Counted from the first letter of the stretch, positions 15,958-25,721 are shown. The stretch is DNA of 64,000 nt from Gemmata massiliana (GCF_901538265.1 NZ_LR593886.1:3208843-3272842); one strand, 5' to 3'. The notes: a model not told the origin generated them from the sequence alone. A program made the numbers and translations.

Positions 15958-17868
15958 TCAGCGGCGGAGCGAGCGGTGCCACTCTTCACCGAGCTCGCGG
16001 AGAGATTTCCCGGTCAGTGACACCCACAGGTCGTCCGTGTAGCGCCCTTCTCGTAGGGCCGCATTGAGTCGACGGACAATAGTGGGGTCGTAGGAATCAA
16101 CGAGGTAGGCCAGGAACGCGGCGGTCTCCTTCGAGTCGCCGTCGTACCGGGCGGTATCCGGATCGGGCGGCCCGATCGCGCCCGGTTCAAATTTAAAGAA
16201 CCGAATGTAGTCCGCGACGCCCTGCACGAGCCAGTCCGGGGTCGCGCGCCCGTGGTACGCCTGGACGATGTAAGAGGTCGCGTGGACCACGGCCCCGACG
16301 TCGTGCGGGTTCGCATCAAAATACCCCGCGGATACGATCAGCCGACCGCGCGACGCGGCCACCAGTGCCGCCGGGTCGCGGCGCACGATGAACGGGACCA
16401 GCGTCGGCGGGCGGAACCCGTCGGCCGCGAGTTCGTCGACGACCGTCGGGTAGAACCGCTCGCACACCCGTGTTGTGTGTTCGGCCCATTTCGCCATTTC
16501 CGGGACCGCGGTCGTGTCCACCGCGAACTCGATCGGGTGCCGGAACCGGGCCAGCGCCGGTTCGGAGTCGATCGCGATCTCGCTAATCATGAGCGGGTGC
16601 TGCTGGGCGACCGGGCACACTCGGACCGCGATCACCTTTCGCCCGCCTGCGTCCCCGCGCGCCGTTCCTCCGGTAAATTGGGCGAGCGGCTCGAAAACCG
16701 CACCGTCCGCGGACGCTTCCAACCGTCCGCCCGTCAGCCCCCACCCGCCGTTTACACCGCCGGTGCGCACGTCTACACTTCGCACCGCGACCGCGCGATC
16801 GAACACGAGCGTGAAGTGGTCCGCTGGGCCGGGGTTCGTGGCCGACGCGAACGCCGTTGTGGGGTCGCCGTCGAACACGAACTGGCGGATCTGCCCGGCG
16901 TTCGTTCGGAGGCTCGTCTCGACAGTTACCGGGATCGAAGGCTTGGCCGGTTTAGAGGCGGCGGTTACGGACGCTTCGCCCGGTGCGCGAATTTCTTCGT
17001 TAACTAGTTTTCCGCTGGTCGCGTTCCACTTCCCCGAGACAACCGCGATCGCGCACAAGCCACCAAAAACGAGCAGCCCGATCGCGATTTTCACTTTGGT
17101 CGAAACGGTCGGAACCAGTCGGCGCATCAGTGAAACGGCAGCGGGCGAAACGAGTCCCGGAGTAAGAGGCACGCCCGCGTTGCACAACACGGCGGCCTGT
17201 GTCGTCATGGTGGCGAGCTCCGCGGGGACGCTCGCCGCAGCGATTCCGCCCGTCAGGAGCGTGGTCAGCCCCGCGACCGACAGTGCGATTCCGCGCCGCG
17301 CGAGTCGGGCCTGGAGCAACTCGCGCCCCTGGCGGAGCCGCCGTTTCAGTGTGCTGGGCGAGCACCCGAGGTGATCGGCCGCTTCGTCGCCACTCATTCC
17401 TTCCAGGCAGCACAGCAACAGCGGCGCACGGCACTCTTCGGGCAACCCGGCCATCTCGTCATCGAGGATGGTCAGTAGTTCGCGGCTGCTGACTTCGGTG
17501 AGCGCATCGCTGCTCTCGCGGGGGGGCCGGTTCGCCTCGCGCACCTGACGCCGCGCGCGCCTCCGGCGCACGTCCCGGGCGAGTCGGTTGGCCGCTTCGT
17601 GGAGCCAGGTACCGACCGATTCGCGCCAGGTCACAGTGCCGGCTTTGCGCGCGAGCACCAAGAACGTCGCTTGGAACACGTCCTCGGCGTCTTCTGTGCG
17701 ATCGAGCACGCGGCGGCACGCGCGCAGAACCATCGGGCCGTGTCGCTGGAGCACCGCGGCGAACGCGGCTTCGTCGTTGCGTGCCTGGAACCGCTGGAGC
17801 AGCTCGCGGTCGGACAGCTTGCTGTCGGCCGCCGGCACCTCGGGTTCGTTGAGTCGATTGACCGACAT
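15958..17868 (-). CDS. ECF sigma factor fused to membrane-anchored discoidin and basic-secretory-protein-like domains
   Basis: A protein of 636 residues from [10 protein letters not shown]. An alternative ATG at 17898 would add ten residues; neither has a clear ribosome site. Residues 19-80 are sigma region 2 ([20 protein letters not shown], then [15 protein letters not shown]). Residues 141-195 are sigma region 4 ([20 protein letters not shown], then [15 protein letters not shown]). A single membrane helix lies at about 258-278. The rest would be outside the cytoplasm: a discoidin-like beta domain at about 315-435 and a basic secretory protein (PF04450-like) domain at about 445-636. The latter keeps [14 protein letters not shown] but reads H529-A-T-S-Y where metalloproteases have HExxH. 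It therefore looks like a transmembrane sigma factor with an inactive sensor. No separate anti-sigma gene is adjacent. Confidence 0.85.
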   Translation of the reverse strand: MSVNRLNEPEVPAADSKLSDRELLQRFQARNDEAAFAAVLQRHGPMVLRACRRVLDRTEDAEDVFQATFLVLARKAGTVTWRESVGTWLHEAANRLARDVRRRRARRQVREANRPPRESSDALTEVSSRELLTILDDEMAGLPEECRAPLLLCCLEGMSGDEAADHLGCSPSTLKRRLRQGRELLQARLARRGIALSVAGLTTLLTGGIAAASVPAELATMTTQAAVLCNAGVPLTPGLVSPAAVSLMRRLVPTVSTKVKIAIGLLVFGGLCAIAVVSGKWNATSGKLVNEEIRAPGEASVTAASKPAKPSIPVTVETSLRTNAGQIRQFVFDGDPTTAFASATNPGPADHFTLVFDRAVAVRSVDVRTGGVNGGWGLTGGRLEASADGAVFEPLAQFTGGTARGDAGGRKVIAVRVCPVAQQHPLMISEIAIDSEPALARFRHPIEFAVDTTAVPEMAKWAEHTTRVCERFYPTVVDELAADGFRPPTLVPFIVRRDPAALVAASRGRLIVSAGYFDANPHDVGAVVHATSYIVQAYHGRATPDWLVQGVADYIRFFKFEPGAIGPPDPDTARYDGDSKETAAFLAYLVDSYDPTIVRRLNAALREGRYTDDLWVSLTGKSLRELGEEWHRSLRR

Positions 17869-18154
17869 CAGCAGTCTCGTTTGTGGCGGGAGAGACATCC
17901 GGGTAAACACCGATCCCGACACGCGGAGCCGCAACGCGGGCGCCCAAAACAGTCGACCACCTAGTGAATGGTCGCCGACGGGAAATGGGGTCAAAATTCT
18001 CGCGACTTACTCGTGAGAATTACGGCGTTTTGGGATAAATCTTTGAGAGATAGGGATTTAAGCGAAGTCGCGATTTTGGTTCAGAGAGGAAAGAACATCA
18101 CACCCGCTGTCCCAAATACCACTTCCGTAACCTGAATCTGCGTTCCGGGAAGAA

Positions 18155-18194
18155 CCTGCTCGTTGCCCTCACCGCTGCGAGGGCAACGAGCAGG
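18155..18194 (-). terminator. Hairpin after the DUF6159 gene
   Basis: A perfect 16-bp stem (18155-18170 with 18179-18194) with an 8-base loop lies nine bases after the stop of the leftward gene ending at 18204. The downstream side on the minus strand starts TTCTTCC, so the T tract is weak. Confidence 0.7.
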
Positions 18195-18203
18195 CGATCA
18201 GCA

Positions 18204-19061
18204 TTACCCGTGCGCGAAAGCCGATTCGATCGCGTGGCGGTCGAACCCTTCGGGGATGCGGTTATCGGCCGCGTACTGGTACAGCGCAGCGAGGAAGATC
18301 GTGTGCAGCGCCGAGCTGATCGCCATGTGCAGCAGGAACGCGATCCCGGCGGCCACCAGCATCGCGGCTCCCGGCACGGTCGAGCCTTGAATCAAGAGAA
18401 AAATCCCGACCACGAATAGCAGGATCACCGGCAAGAAGAGCAGGAACAGAATGAAGTTCAGGCCCATGTTGCCGACGAGCGCTTCGCCCCACGTCTTGCG
18501 CAGGAGCGACACCGACCGGCCCACCGCGGCGACCGGCCCGGTCTTCTCCACCACCAGCACCGGCACGACGAAGAACGTCATGATCGACCACGCACTACCC
18601 AGCAGCCACGCGACGATTTCGCCGGCTTTCTCGTGCGCGTTCTCGATCACCTTCAGCAGCACGCCCACAGTGGCCGACACCACAGCCCACGCGAAGATTT
18701 GCGGGAGCCGGGCGAACGCCATGCGGAACCCGTCGCCGAGGCTCGGGGTTTCACCGTTGAACCGGAGCATCGCGCAACTAATAAGGGCCGAGTTGCAGAA
18801 GATGATGACGAAGTACGTGCAGAAGTAGAACGCGAACGAAACCGCGTACACCCAGACCGGCGGCCGGTTGTTGTTCTTCTGGAGCTGCGCCTGGAACTGG
18901 TTCCAATCGACTAGCGTGGCCAGCGGCACCGCGAAACTGAGCATCACGAGCAGGAACAGGAACCCGCTTACGAGCGGGAAGAACAGCAGGTGCTTGTCCC
19001 GCACGAGGACGCGCCAGGTGCTCCCGGCGAGGGAAAAACCGTTCGAGATGCGGTCGAACAT
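18204..19061 (-). CDS. DUF6159-type integral membrane protein
   Basis: A 285-residue protein. MFDRISNGFSLAGSTWRVLV, then RDKHLLFFPLVSGFLFLL, is the usual opening of DUF6159 proteins. About six hydrophobic segments are visible (around 25-50, 75-100, 130-155, 165-190, 210-240, 245-275 by reading). The start at 19061 is chosen because GGAG lies six bases before it; an in-frame ATG seven codons upstream has no such site. Function is unknown. It stands alone between a terminator hairpin and an intergenic gap. Confidence 0.8.
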   Translation of the reverse strand: MFDRISNGFSLAGSTWRVLVRDKHLLFFPLVSGFLFLLVMLSFAVPLATLVDWNQFQAQLQKNNNRPPVWVYAVSFAFYFCTYFVIIFCNSALISCAMLRFNGETPSLGDGFRMAFARLPQIFAWAVVSATVGVLLKVIENAHEKAGEIVAWLLGSAWSIMTFFVVPVLVVEKTGPVAAVGRSVSLLRKTWGEALVGNMGLNFILFLLFLPVILLFVVGIFLLIQGSTVPGAAMLVAAGIAFLLHMAISSALHTIFLAALYQYAADNRIPEGFDRHAIESAFAHG

Positions 19062-19352
19062 GGACGACTCCGTTATTGACACGTGAACAGCGATCTGAGT
19101 TTACCACAAGAGCGCGCGGCCGCCACCGCGGAGGTGCGCCTTTCGGAGCTATTCGTTGCTCGGCCGTCGAGGTTAGCGAGAATTCGTCGGAACTGTTGTG
19201 TGATCTGCGTGAATTTGCTTCGTGTTGTCGGAATGCGTTACTTCAATTATCGCGACGGATAGGATTAGACATGCCGCGCACCCGTTCTGCGGCTTGGGAC
19301 ATCACTTCCCCGTGAAGCGAGCCGTAGTTCGGGTGCGCGATCCATTGCTCTG

Positions 19353-20531
19353 TCACGCAGAGTAGGCGAGTTCGGCGGCGGCGACGCCGCTCCCCGGTGT
19401 CACCTTCACGCCCGCTCCGCGGAGCACGTGCTCTAGCGCAGCGAGGACCGACAGCACGCAGATCGAGCGGCTGTTGTAGCCCATGATCCCGATGCGCCAC
19501 GCCTTGCCCTTGAAGTCGCCCAACCCGCCGCCGATCTCGATGCCGAACTCGTTGAGCAGGTGCTTGCGGCCCGCGACGTCGTCGACGCCCGCGGGGATCT
19601 TGACCGCGTTCACCTGTGGGAGTCGGCACGATTCCGCCGCGATGTACTCCAATCCGAGCGCTTCCAGACCGGCCCTGAGCGCCGCGTGGTTGCGCAAGTG
19701 CCGAGCGTACCGGGCCTCCAGACCCTCTTCGAGTACCAACCGTAGCCCCTCGCGTAGCGCGTACACCATCGTGATGGGGGCCGTGTGGTGGTACGCTCGG
19801 TCCCCGCTCCAGTAGCTCTGGATCGAAGTGAGATCGAGGTACCAGCTCTGGACCTTCGTCTTGCGGCTCTTGAGCGCGTCCACCGCGCGCGGGCTGAAGC
19901 TGATGGGCGACATCCCGGGCGGGCAGCTCAGACCCTTCTGGGAGCAACTGAACGCAGCGTCCACTTCCCACTCGTCGAGCTTCACCGGCGTGCAGCCGAG
20001 CGTGGTCACGCAGTCGGTGATGAGCAGCGTACCGAACTCGTGGCACAGCTTGCCGACCTGCGAGATGTCCTGGAGCGCGCCCGTGGATGTTTCGGCGTGA
20101 ACCAGTCCGAGCACCTTCGGGCGCGTTTCCTTCAGGATGTCGCGCAGCTCGTTGAGGTCGAAGACCTGGCCCCACGGCTTCTCTTTGACCGTGAGTTTCG
20201 CGCCCGTGCGCCCGGCCACGTCAATCATGCGCGTGCCGAAGTACCCGATGCTGCACACCACGACCGGGTCGCCCGGTTCGATCAGGTTCACGAAGCACGT
20301 TTCCATGCCGGCCATGCCGGTCGCGGACACCGGGAACGTGAGCTGGTTCTTCGTCTGGTACACCTCGCGCAGCATCGTCTGCGTTTCGGTCATGATCTCC
20401 AGGAACTGCGGGTCCAAGTGCCCGAGCAGCGGCGTGGACATGACCGAGAGGACGCGCGGGTGGGCGTCACTCGGACCGGGGCCGAGGAGCAGGCGCGGGG
20501 TGGGGTTGAGCTGACCGGGGAGGGTTGTCAT
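19353..20531 (-). CDS. Class V aminotransferase (alanine/serine-glyoxylate type)
   Basis: A 392-residue PLP enzyme. It opens with LLLGPGPSDAHPRVLSVM, typical of the alanine-glyoxylate and serine-glyoxylate group, and shows TGMAGMETCFVNLIEPGD (cofactor phosphate region), LLITDCVTTLGC (Asp binding the pyridine N) and the Schiff-base Lys199 in SCSQKGLSCPPG. C-terminal RIGIMGYNSR completes the fold. The expected reaction is transfer of an amino group to glyoxylate, in photorespiration-like or serine-cycle chemistry. It cannot be told from sequence alone whether alanine, serine or another donor is used. A palindromic element lies just upstream. Confidence 0.92.
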   Translation of the reverse strand: MTTLPGQLNPTPRLLLGPGPSDAHPRVLSVMSTPLLGHLDPQFLEIMTETQTMLREVYQTKNQLTFPVSATGMAGMETCFVNLIEPGDPVVVCSIGYFGTRMIDVAGRTGAKLTVKEKPWGQVFDLNELRDILKETRPKVLGLVHAETSTGALQDISQVGKLCHEFGTLLITDCVTTLGCTPVKLDEWEVDAAFSCSQKGLSCPPGMSPISFSPRAVDALKSRKTKVQSWYLDLTSIQSYWSGDRAYHHTAPITMVYALREGLRLVLEEGLEARYARHLRNHAALRAGLEALGLEYIAAESCRLPQVNAVKIPAGVDDVAGRKHLLNEFGIEIGGGLGDFKGKAWRIGIMGYNSRSICVLSVLAALEHVLRGAGVKVTPGSGVAAAELAYSA

Positions 20532-20577
20532 GGTGTGGCTCGCGTTGGGACCGATGAACTCGTTCTGCTCTCATGAA

Positions 20578-20672
20578 AGGGTGAAGGGGCGCGTGGGTGA
20601 AGGGGGGAAATGACAAAAGTGTAGGGCTTTTGCCTTTTTTTACCCTTACCCTTCGACCCTTCGCTTCACCAA
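20578..20672. repeat. Second, looser copy of the treY-type palindromic element
   Basis: The left half (gggtgaaggggcgcgtgggt then gaagggggg) and the right half (tacccttacccttcgaccct then tcgcttcacc) flank an A/T-containing centre ending in ccttttttt, the same plan as the element in treY. The right half codes for the last residues (KRRVEG) and stop codon of the leftward gene ending at 20646. Confidence 0.7.
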
Positions 20673-21212
20673 TTCACTGACGGCTTTGAACTGTGGGTGG
20701 GTCGCGTCGGTCAGCCACTCGAACGCGACCGCTGCGACGGTGGTCGGGACCGCACCGGCCTGTTCGAGCCGGCGGAGCGCCGTGGAGTGATCGAGGTCGT
20801 ATCGCGCCCCGAGCGCGTCCACCGGGAGGAACACGTGCAACCCGGCGCGGAGCAGGTCCAGGGCGGTCTGAGCAACGCACACGTGCGTTTCCATGCCGAC
20901 AAGCACCACGTCCGGGCGCCGGAGCATTTCGAGTTCTTCGAGGAACGTCCCGGCCCCGCAGCAACTGAACGCGGTCTTCGCGGGCAGGTTGGCCGGGAGC
21001 CGGAGCGCGATTTCCGGGGCGGTGGGGCCGAGCCCCTTGGGGTACTGCTCGGTGGCGCGCGCGGGCACTTCCAGTAGCGCCGCGACGTCGAGCACGAAGC
21101 CCGTGTTCCGCAGGAGCGCCGGGGCGCTCGGGATCTTCGCCAGCAGTTTGTCCTGGATGTCGATCACGACGACGACCGACGTCTCCGCGCGCAGGCGCTT
21201 CACGGTGCTCAT
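20646..21212 (-). CDS. Isochorismatase-family hydrolase
   Basis: A 188-residue cysteine hydrolase-fold protein. The triad residues can be placed at D18 (VVVVIDIQD), K79 (PAKTAFSC) and C112 (VGMETHVCVAQTAL); the last includes the family's cis-peptide region. The substrate is unknown; relatives hydrolyse isochorismate, nicotinamide or other amides. It starts three bases after the transglutaminase gene ends, so it is the fourth gene of the moxR unit, an unusual partner. The final residues KRRVEG are encoded by one arm of a palindromic repeat, suggesting that the original C-terminus was replaced. Confidence 0.85.
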   Translation of the reverse strand: MSTVKRLRAETSVVVVIDIQDKLLAKIPSAPALLRNTGFVLDVAALLEVPARATEQYPKGLGPTAPEIALRLPANLPAKTAFSCCGAGTFLEELEMLRRPDVVLVGMETHVCVAQTALDLLRAGLHVFLPVDALGARYDLDHSTALRRLEQAGAVPTTVAAVAFEWLTDATHPQFKAVSELVKRRVEG

Positions 21213-21215
21213 TCG

Positions 21216-23513
21216 TTACACTCGCGGTTCGAGGGCGCGCCGGAGCTGTTCCAAATCCTGGTCCAGTTCCGCGAGCCGGGCGTCCGACGGGGGGACCCCG
21301 CCGAACCGGTCTTGATAATACGCTCCCGCCCAGGCGATTGGAACCTCCGCGACGTCGGCGCACCCGGGGCGGGCGCGGAGCGCGTCGGCCGCGGTGACCG
21401 CGAACTCCATCGGAGTGTCCCCGGCCCCCGGTTCGATCCCGTGCGCAGCGAGCACCGCGACCAGCTCCCCGAACCACCGGGCCGGGGGCGGGGGAGCAGG
21501 TGGGGTCGATGCCCGCACGCGGCGCCACCGGAGCACGGCCCGCACGCTGAACACGAGCACGATCACGTTGACGAGCGCGAGGAGCGTGTTGACCCGGGTG
21601 AGCCAGTTCGCGAACCCCGCGAGTTCCTTGCGGCGCTGCTCCGGGGTGTAATCGGTCACGTAGTGCTGGAACTGCGTATCGACCCAGGCATTCGCCTTGT
21701 TCCACCAATCGTTGTCCGCATCGGTACTCGCGTCGCCGCCGGGCGTGGGGTCGAGGCTCCGCCAGTGGAAGAGGTGGGCCGGCCCGTCGGGGTGCCGGTT
21801 GGCTTCCGGGACGGGAACCGACACGAACGCTTCGGCCCAGGCGTGCGCGTGCTCCTGTTTCACGATGTATTTGCCGTCGCCCGCGTACTCGTGCCCCTTG
21901 AAACCGAGAACGAACACCGTGGGGATGCCCTGGGATCGCAACATGAGAACCAGCGCCGTAGCGAACCGCTCACAATGCCCCGCCTTGGAGTGGAAGAGGA
22001 AGTCCTCAATGGGGTCGATTTTAGCGTTCCCGCGCTTCAGGTCGGTGGTGTACCGCAGGGTCGGTGTGGTCGCGAGGTGCGCGGAGAACGCGCGGGCGAT
22101 GAGGTCGTGGTGCTCGGGGCGCGGGAGGCGCCGTTTGGGATCGCGGAGCTTGGCCGGGTCGCGCCACTCGGCCGGGAGCTTGCCCCCTTCGATTAGCTCG
22201 ACGAGGAGCTTGTCCGCGTACTCCTTCACGCGCTCCACGGGATTGGTGCGGAGTAGGTCGAGCGAGTCGTCGAGCCGGGAGTCGACGATCTGGAACGCCG
22301 GCCCGAGATCCGGGTCGGGGCGCGGCGCATACTCTTGGCGGTACTTGAGCGGGCGGGTGCGCTGGCGCGCGCCCGGATCCCAGTAGAAGGTACCGTCGGG
22401 ACTGGGCATCCACCCCTGTTCGCCGTCTTCGGTCACGCCGACGAGCGGGGGCGGCTGGTTCGGGAGCCAGAGGATCGGGTCGGCAGCGAAATGTGCCTTC
22501 GATTTCGGGGGCAACTCAAACGCGAGCGTGAACTGGCCCGGGCCGAGGTCCGGGGCGGTCCACGGGTTTGATTGGCGCGCGGTCCGGACGAGGTTCGGTG
22601 AGCGCTTTGGTTCCATGTTCCACGCGCCGCCGGTGTACTGCTGGTGCGTGCGCCCGCGCCACCGCTGGTCGGGGCTGACGTCCGCCTTCGGCGACCCGTT
22701 GGGGTAGGTCGCGGTGACCTCGAACGCGGTTTCGGAGTTCGTTTTGAGCGCCCCGGTTCGGTTGAGGTCCACCATCTGGTCCGCGGCGTACCCGATCTCG
22801 ACGCGGGGTTTTCCGAAGTCCGCTTTGGGGGCCGACGAGCGCGGGGTGAGCAGATAGATGGGGACCGCGACGACCCCTGCGCAAACGGCCCACACGAGGG
22901 CCGCGGGGAACCCTGTTCGCGTGCCGCGCGGGTCGCCGGACGCGGCCGCCGCGTGCGGAACCACTTTATTCGGGTCGGGGACCGGCGGGACGGCCCCGCT
23001 CGCGCACCCGAGGTAGAACAGCGAGAGGCTCCACACAGCCGCGACGAGGTACAGCCCGACGAGTACGAAGCACAGCGGCTCCTCGGCGAACGCAGCGGCC
23101 AGCCCGACGCCCGCCAGCGCCAGCCCGTGGAGCGACCAGTAGTCGCCCGCGTGCTTCTCGTCGCGGGCCACTTTCGCGGCCAGGAGCATCATCACCAGCG
23201 GGCCGAACATCGCGACCATGAGCACGTGCCAGCCCATGTGCGCGAACTCGCCCGTGTCGATCTCCCGCTTGACCCGGTACGCGACCCACAGGCAGAAGCA
23301 CGCGCCGACCGCGCCCCCGAGCCGGTTCGCGGCGGGGATCGAGAGCAGTGTGAACCGCGTTTCAATGAAGTAAAGTGCGCCGAGTGCGAGTACGGCCAGC
23401 ACCGCGAACCCCGCGACTTCCGGGAGCATGGGAGCTTGCGCGTACCCCAGAGTCACGCACGCCAGCGCGAGCGTCAGATACGTGCTGAACCGGAAGGTCG
23501 CTTCGGTCGGCAT
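21216..23513 (-). CDS. Membrane transglutaminase-like protein (TgpA-like, DUF4129)
   Basis: A 765-residue protein. The first 225 residues hold about seven membrane helices. A periplasmic-type region follows and then a transglutaminase core with Cys514 (SKAGHCERFATALVLMLRS), His557 (QEHAHAWAE) and Asp588 (WRSLDPTPGG). Another helix near 640-660 (LLALVNVIVLVFSVRAVL) precedes a DUF4129-like C-terminus (DTPMEFAVTAADALRARPG). This order matches TgpA/TglA-type proteins that accompany MoxR ATPases and DUF58 proteins. The role is unproven, perhaps protein modification or proteolysis at the cell surface. It lies 42 bases after the DUF58 gene. Confidence 0.9.
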   Translation of the reverse strand: MPTEATFRFSTYLTLALACVTLGYAQAPMLPEVAGFAVLAVLALGALYFIETRFTLLSIPAANRLGGAVGACFCLWVAYRVKREIDTGEFAHMGWHVLMVAMFGPLVMMLLAAKVARDEKHAGDYWSLHGLALAGVGLAAAFAEEPLCFVLVGLYLVAAVWSLSLFYLGCASGAVPPVPDPNKVVPHAAAASGDPRGTRTGFPAALVWAVCAGVVAVPIYLLTPRSSAPKADFGKPRVEIGYAADQMVDLNRTGALKTNSETAFEVTATYPNGSPKADVSPDQRWRGRTHQQYTGGAWNMEPKRSPNLVRTARQSNPWTAPDLGPGQFTLAFELPPKSKAHFAADPILWLPNQPPPLVGVTEDGEQGWMPSPDGTFYWDPGARQRTRPLKYRQEYAPRPDPDLGPAFQIVDSRLDDSLDLLRTNPVERVKEYADKLLVELIEGGKLPAEWRDPAKLRDPKRRLPRPEHHDLIARAFSAHLATTPTLRYTTDLKRGNAKIDPIEDFLFHSKAGHCERFATALVLMLRSQGIPTVFVLGFKGHEYAGDGKYIVKQEHAHAWAEAFVSVPVPEANRHPDGPAHLFHWRSLDPTPGGDASTDADNDWWNKANAWVDTQFQHYVTDYTPEQRRKELAGFANWLTRVNTLLALVNVIVLVFSVRAVLRWRRVRASTPPAPPPPARWFGELVAVLAAHGIEPGAGDTPMEFAVTAADALRARPGCADVAEVPIAWAGAYYQDRFGGVPPSDARLAELDQDLEQLRRALEPRV

Positions 23514-23555
23514 CGGGTGCCCCGTGGTGTGGCTCTTGTGGGTGTCGGTCGCGGG

Positions 23556-24692
23556 CTACGCGGTTTTGGGTGGTTGGTACCACGGGAGTCGGTCGGTGGG
23601 GCAAACGGTCGCGAACGGCTTGCCCGTGGACCGCGCCAGTGCGCCGGCGAACGGCGAATTCGACCGGCTACTCACGACGACTCGTGCCCCGCGTGCGAGG
23701 TGCCCCGCAAACACGGTCGCGCTCGGCGCTTCGACTTCTGGTCCGCCGGTTACGTCCGCGAGCGGGGCGAGCGCGGCCCGCATGTGCTCCTCGGAGTGCG
23801 CTGTCCCGGCTCCGTGCCCGGGCACCACAACGGTGATCGGGCTGTCGAACGCGCGCCGCCACGTCACCGCGATCGTGGCCGCGAGACTCAGCGCGGCTTC
23901 GAGCCGGTCGCGGTCCGCGGGCGTTGGGGTCGGAGGGAGCCAAGCTTCGACCACCAGCACTAGTTCCGGGGACGGGGCCGTGTCGTACTCGCGCACCATC
24001 GGTTCGCCGCGGCGGGCGGTCGTGCGCCAGTGGATGTCGCGGATCGGGTCACCGGTCCGGTACCCGCGCACCCCGCGCACTTCGGCCCGGTCCGTGGTCA
24101 CGCGGCGGAGCACCTTGCGCGAGCGACCGTCGCCCCCCGCTTGTCGAATCACCCAGCGGCGCAGACCGTCCGGTTCGGCGACACCCGGAGCGGGGAGCAC
24201 GATAACCTCGTCCGTCGCGTCGCCGGGGAGTTGACACGTCACGAACCCGAACGGGTAGCTCGACACGAGCACGACCGGTCCGCCGAACCGCCCGCGCATC
24301 GGGAACGCCCGCGACGCGGTGCAGTCCAGTGTCTTGGCCCCACGGACGCGGTACGCCAGAAAGTTCGTCGTGCCCGCGCGGGATCGGTCCTCGACCGCAA
24401 CCGTTACCGCGCGGCGCCCGAGGTTCGTGACGCGCACGCCGTACTCGGACCGCTCGCCCGCGAACAGCGGCCCCACCGCGAGGCGCCTGGCGCTCGCGCG
24501 GCGCACGTTGATGCGCGCCAGGACGCCGTTCAGCACGACCAGTGCGATCATCACGTACACGATGAGAAGCACCAGGTTGATGCTCTTGTACCACGCGATC
24601 GCGCCGACCACCAGCGCCACGCCGAGCCACGCGACGCCGGCCGGCGTGAACTGCATCTGGGGGCCGTCGATCACGCCCTCGGAGCGCTTCAT
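23556..24692 (-). CDS. DUF58 domain protein
   Basis: A 378-residue protein with two N-terminal hydrophobic helices (AWLGVALVVGAIAW and INLVLLIVYVMIALVVLNGV). The DUF58 core sequence GVRGYRTGDPIRDIHWRTTA followed by RRGEPMVREYD is about 215-245. DUF58 proteins contain a vWA-like fold and act with MoxR AAA ATPases. Its ATG overlaps the TGA of moxR by four bases (ATGA), and the transglutaminase gene follows. Confidence 0.92.
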   Translation of the reverse strand: MKRSEGVIDGPQMQFTPAGVAWLGVALVVGAIAWYKSINLVLLIVYVMIALVVLNGVLARINVRRASARRLAVGPLFAGERSEYGVRVTNLGRRAVTVAVEDRSRAGTTNFLAYRVRGAKTLDCTASRAFPMRGRFGGPVVLVSSYPFGFVTCQLPGDATDEVIVLPAPGVAEPDGLRRWVIRQAGGDGRSRKVLRRVTTDRAEVRGVRGYRTGDPIRDIHWRTTARRGEPMVREYDTAPSPELVLVVEAWLPPTPTPADRDRLEAALSLAATIAVTWRRAFDSPITVVVPGHGAGTAHSEEHMRAALAPLADVTGGPEVEAPSATVFAGHLARGARVVVSSRSNSPFAGALARSTGKPFATVCPTDRLPWYQPPKTA

Positions 24693-25657
24693 GCCGGCAC
24701 CTTGAGTTTCGCGAGGATCTCGCGCACCACGGGGCCGGCGTCCGGGTGCCCGCCCGCGGCCCAGCTCCGCGTCACGAGGCGGTGCGCCAGGACCGGTTCG
24801 GCGAGCGCCTTTACGTCGTCGGGGACCGCGAAGTCGCGCCCGGCGGTGACCGCGAACGCCTGGACCGCGCGGTACATCGCGAGCGCGGCGCGGGTGCTCG
24901 CGCCCAGCGCGAGTTCCGGGTGCGTGCGGGTTCCGCCGATCAGGTCGAGGATGTATTCGGCAATGGACGGATCGACTCGCACCGTGCGCACGTGGGTTTG
25001 CAGTGCGATGACGTCAGCGGGCTGGAGGACCGGCTCGAGGGCCTCGACCGGTTCGCCGGCGCGGTGCTGCGTGAGGATCGCGCGCTCAGCCTCGCGGTCC
25101 GGGTACCCGACCTTCACGCGCAACATGAACCGGTCGAGTTGGCTCTCGGGCAGCGGGTACGTGCCCTCGAACTCGTGCGGGTTCTGGGTCGCGACGACGA
25201 GGAACGGCGGACCGAGCGGCCGCGTGTTGCCGTCCACGGTCACCTGCCGCTCCTGCATCGCTTCGAGCAGCGCGGACTGCGTGCGCGGGGTGGCGCGGTT
25301 GATTTCGTCGGCCAGAACCACTTCCGCGAACACGGGACCGGGCTGGAAGAGGAATTCGCTGGTCTGTGCCCGATAGATCGTGACCCCGAGCAAGTCGCCG
25401 GGGAGCAGGTCGGGCGTGAATTGGATGCGGTTGAATTTGCACGCGAGGCTGCGGGCGAGCGCCTTCGCGAGGAGCGTTTTGCCGACCCCCGGCACGTCGT
25501 CGAGCAGCAGGTGCCCGTCGGCGAGCAGTGCGACGGCGGCGAACCGCACGATATCGGGTTTACCCAGGAACACGCGCCCGACGTTCTTTTGCAGCGCGTC
25601 GAGGAGCGCGGCGAGTTCACGCGGGGAACGTGCGTTTGATGGTCCGTCGACTGGCAT
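24689..25657 (-). CDS. MoxR-family AAA ATPase
   Basis: A 322-residue AAA+ ATPase. Walker A is GVPGVGKTLLAKALA at about 52-66, Walker B is VVLADEINRATPRTQSALLEAM, and the AAA_3 plus lid domain follows. The start is taken at MPVDGPSNARSPREL (25657) since the upstream 37 codons are low complexity. MoxR ATPases act as chaperone-like remodelers for DUF58/vWA partners, and the immediate overlap with a DUF58 gene supports this. It is the first gene of moxR-DUF58-transglutaminase-isochorismatase hydrolase. Confidence 0.93.
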   Translation of the reverse strand: MPVDGPSNARSPRELAALLDALQKNVGRVFLGKPDIVRFAAVALLADGHLLLDDVPGVGKTLLAKALARSLACKFNRIQFTPDLLPGDLLGVTIYRAQTSEFLFQPGPVFAEVVLADEINRATPRTQSALLEAMQERQVTVDGNTRPLGPPFLVVATQNPHEFEGTYPLPESQLDRFMLRVKVGYPDREAERAILTQHRAGEPVEALEPVLQPADVIALQTHVRTVRVDPSIAEYILDLIGGTRTHPELALGASTRAALAMYRAVQAFAVTAGRDFAVPDDVKALAEPVLAHRLVTRSWAAGGHPDAGPVVREILAKLKVPA

Positions 25658-25721
25658 ACGCGCGGTCTCACACAGGAGGAACGACCGCGGTAATATACGG
25701 TTACACTGATGAAATGGTTCT

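Noticed and set aside
20041-20055. Sigma54-like promoter (tggcacagcttgcc)
   Set aside because: Spacing is too short and it lies inside the aminotransferase coding sequence.
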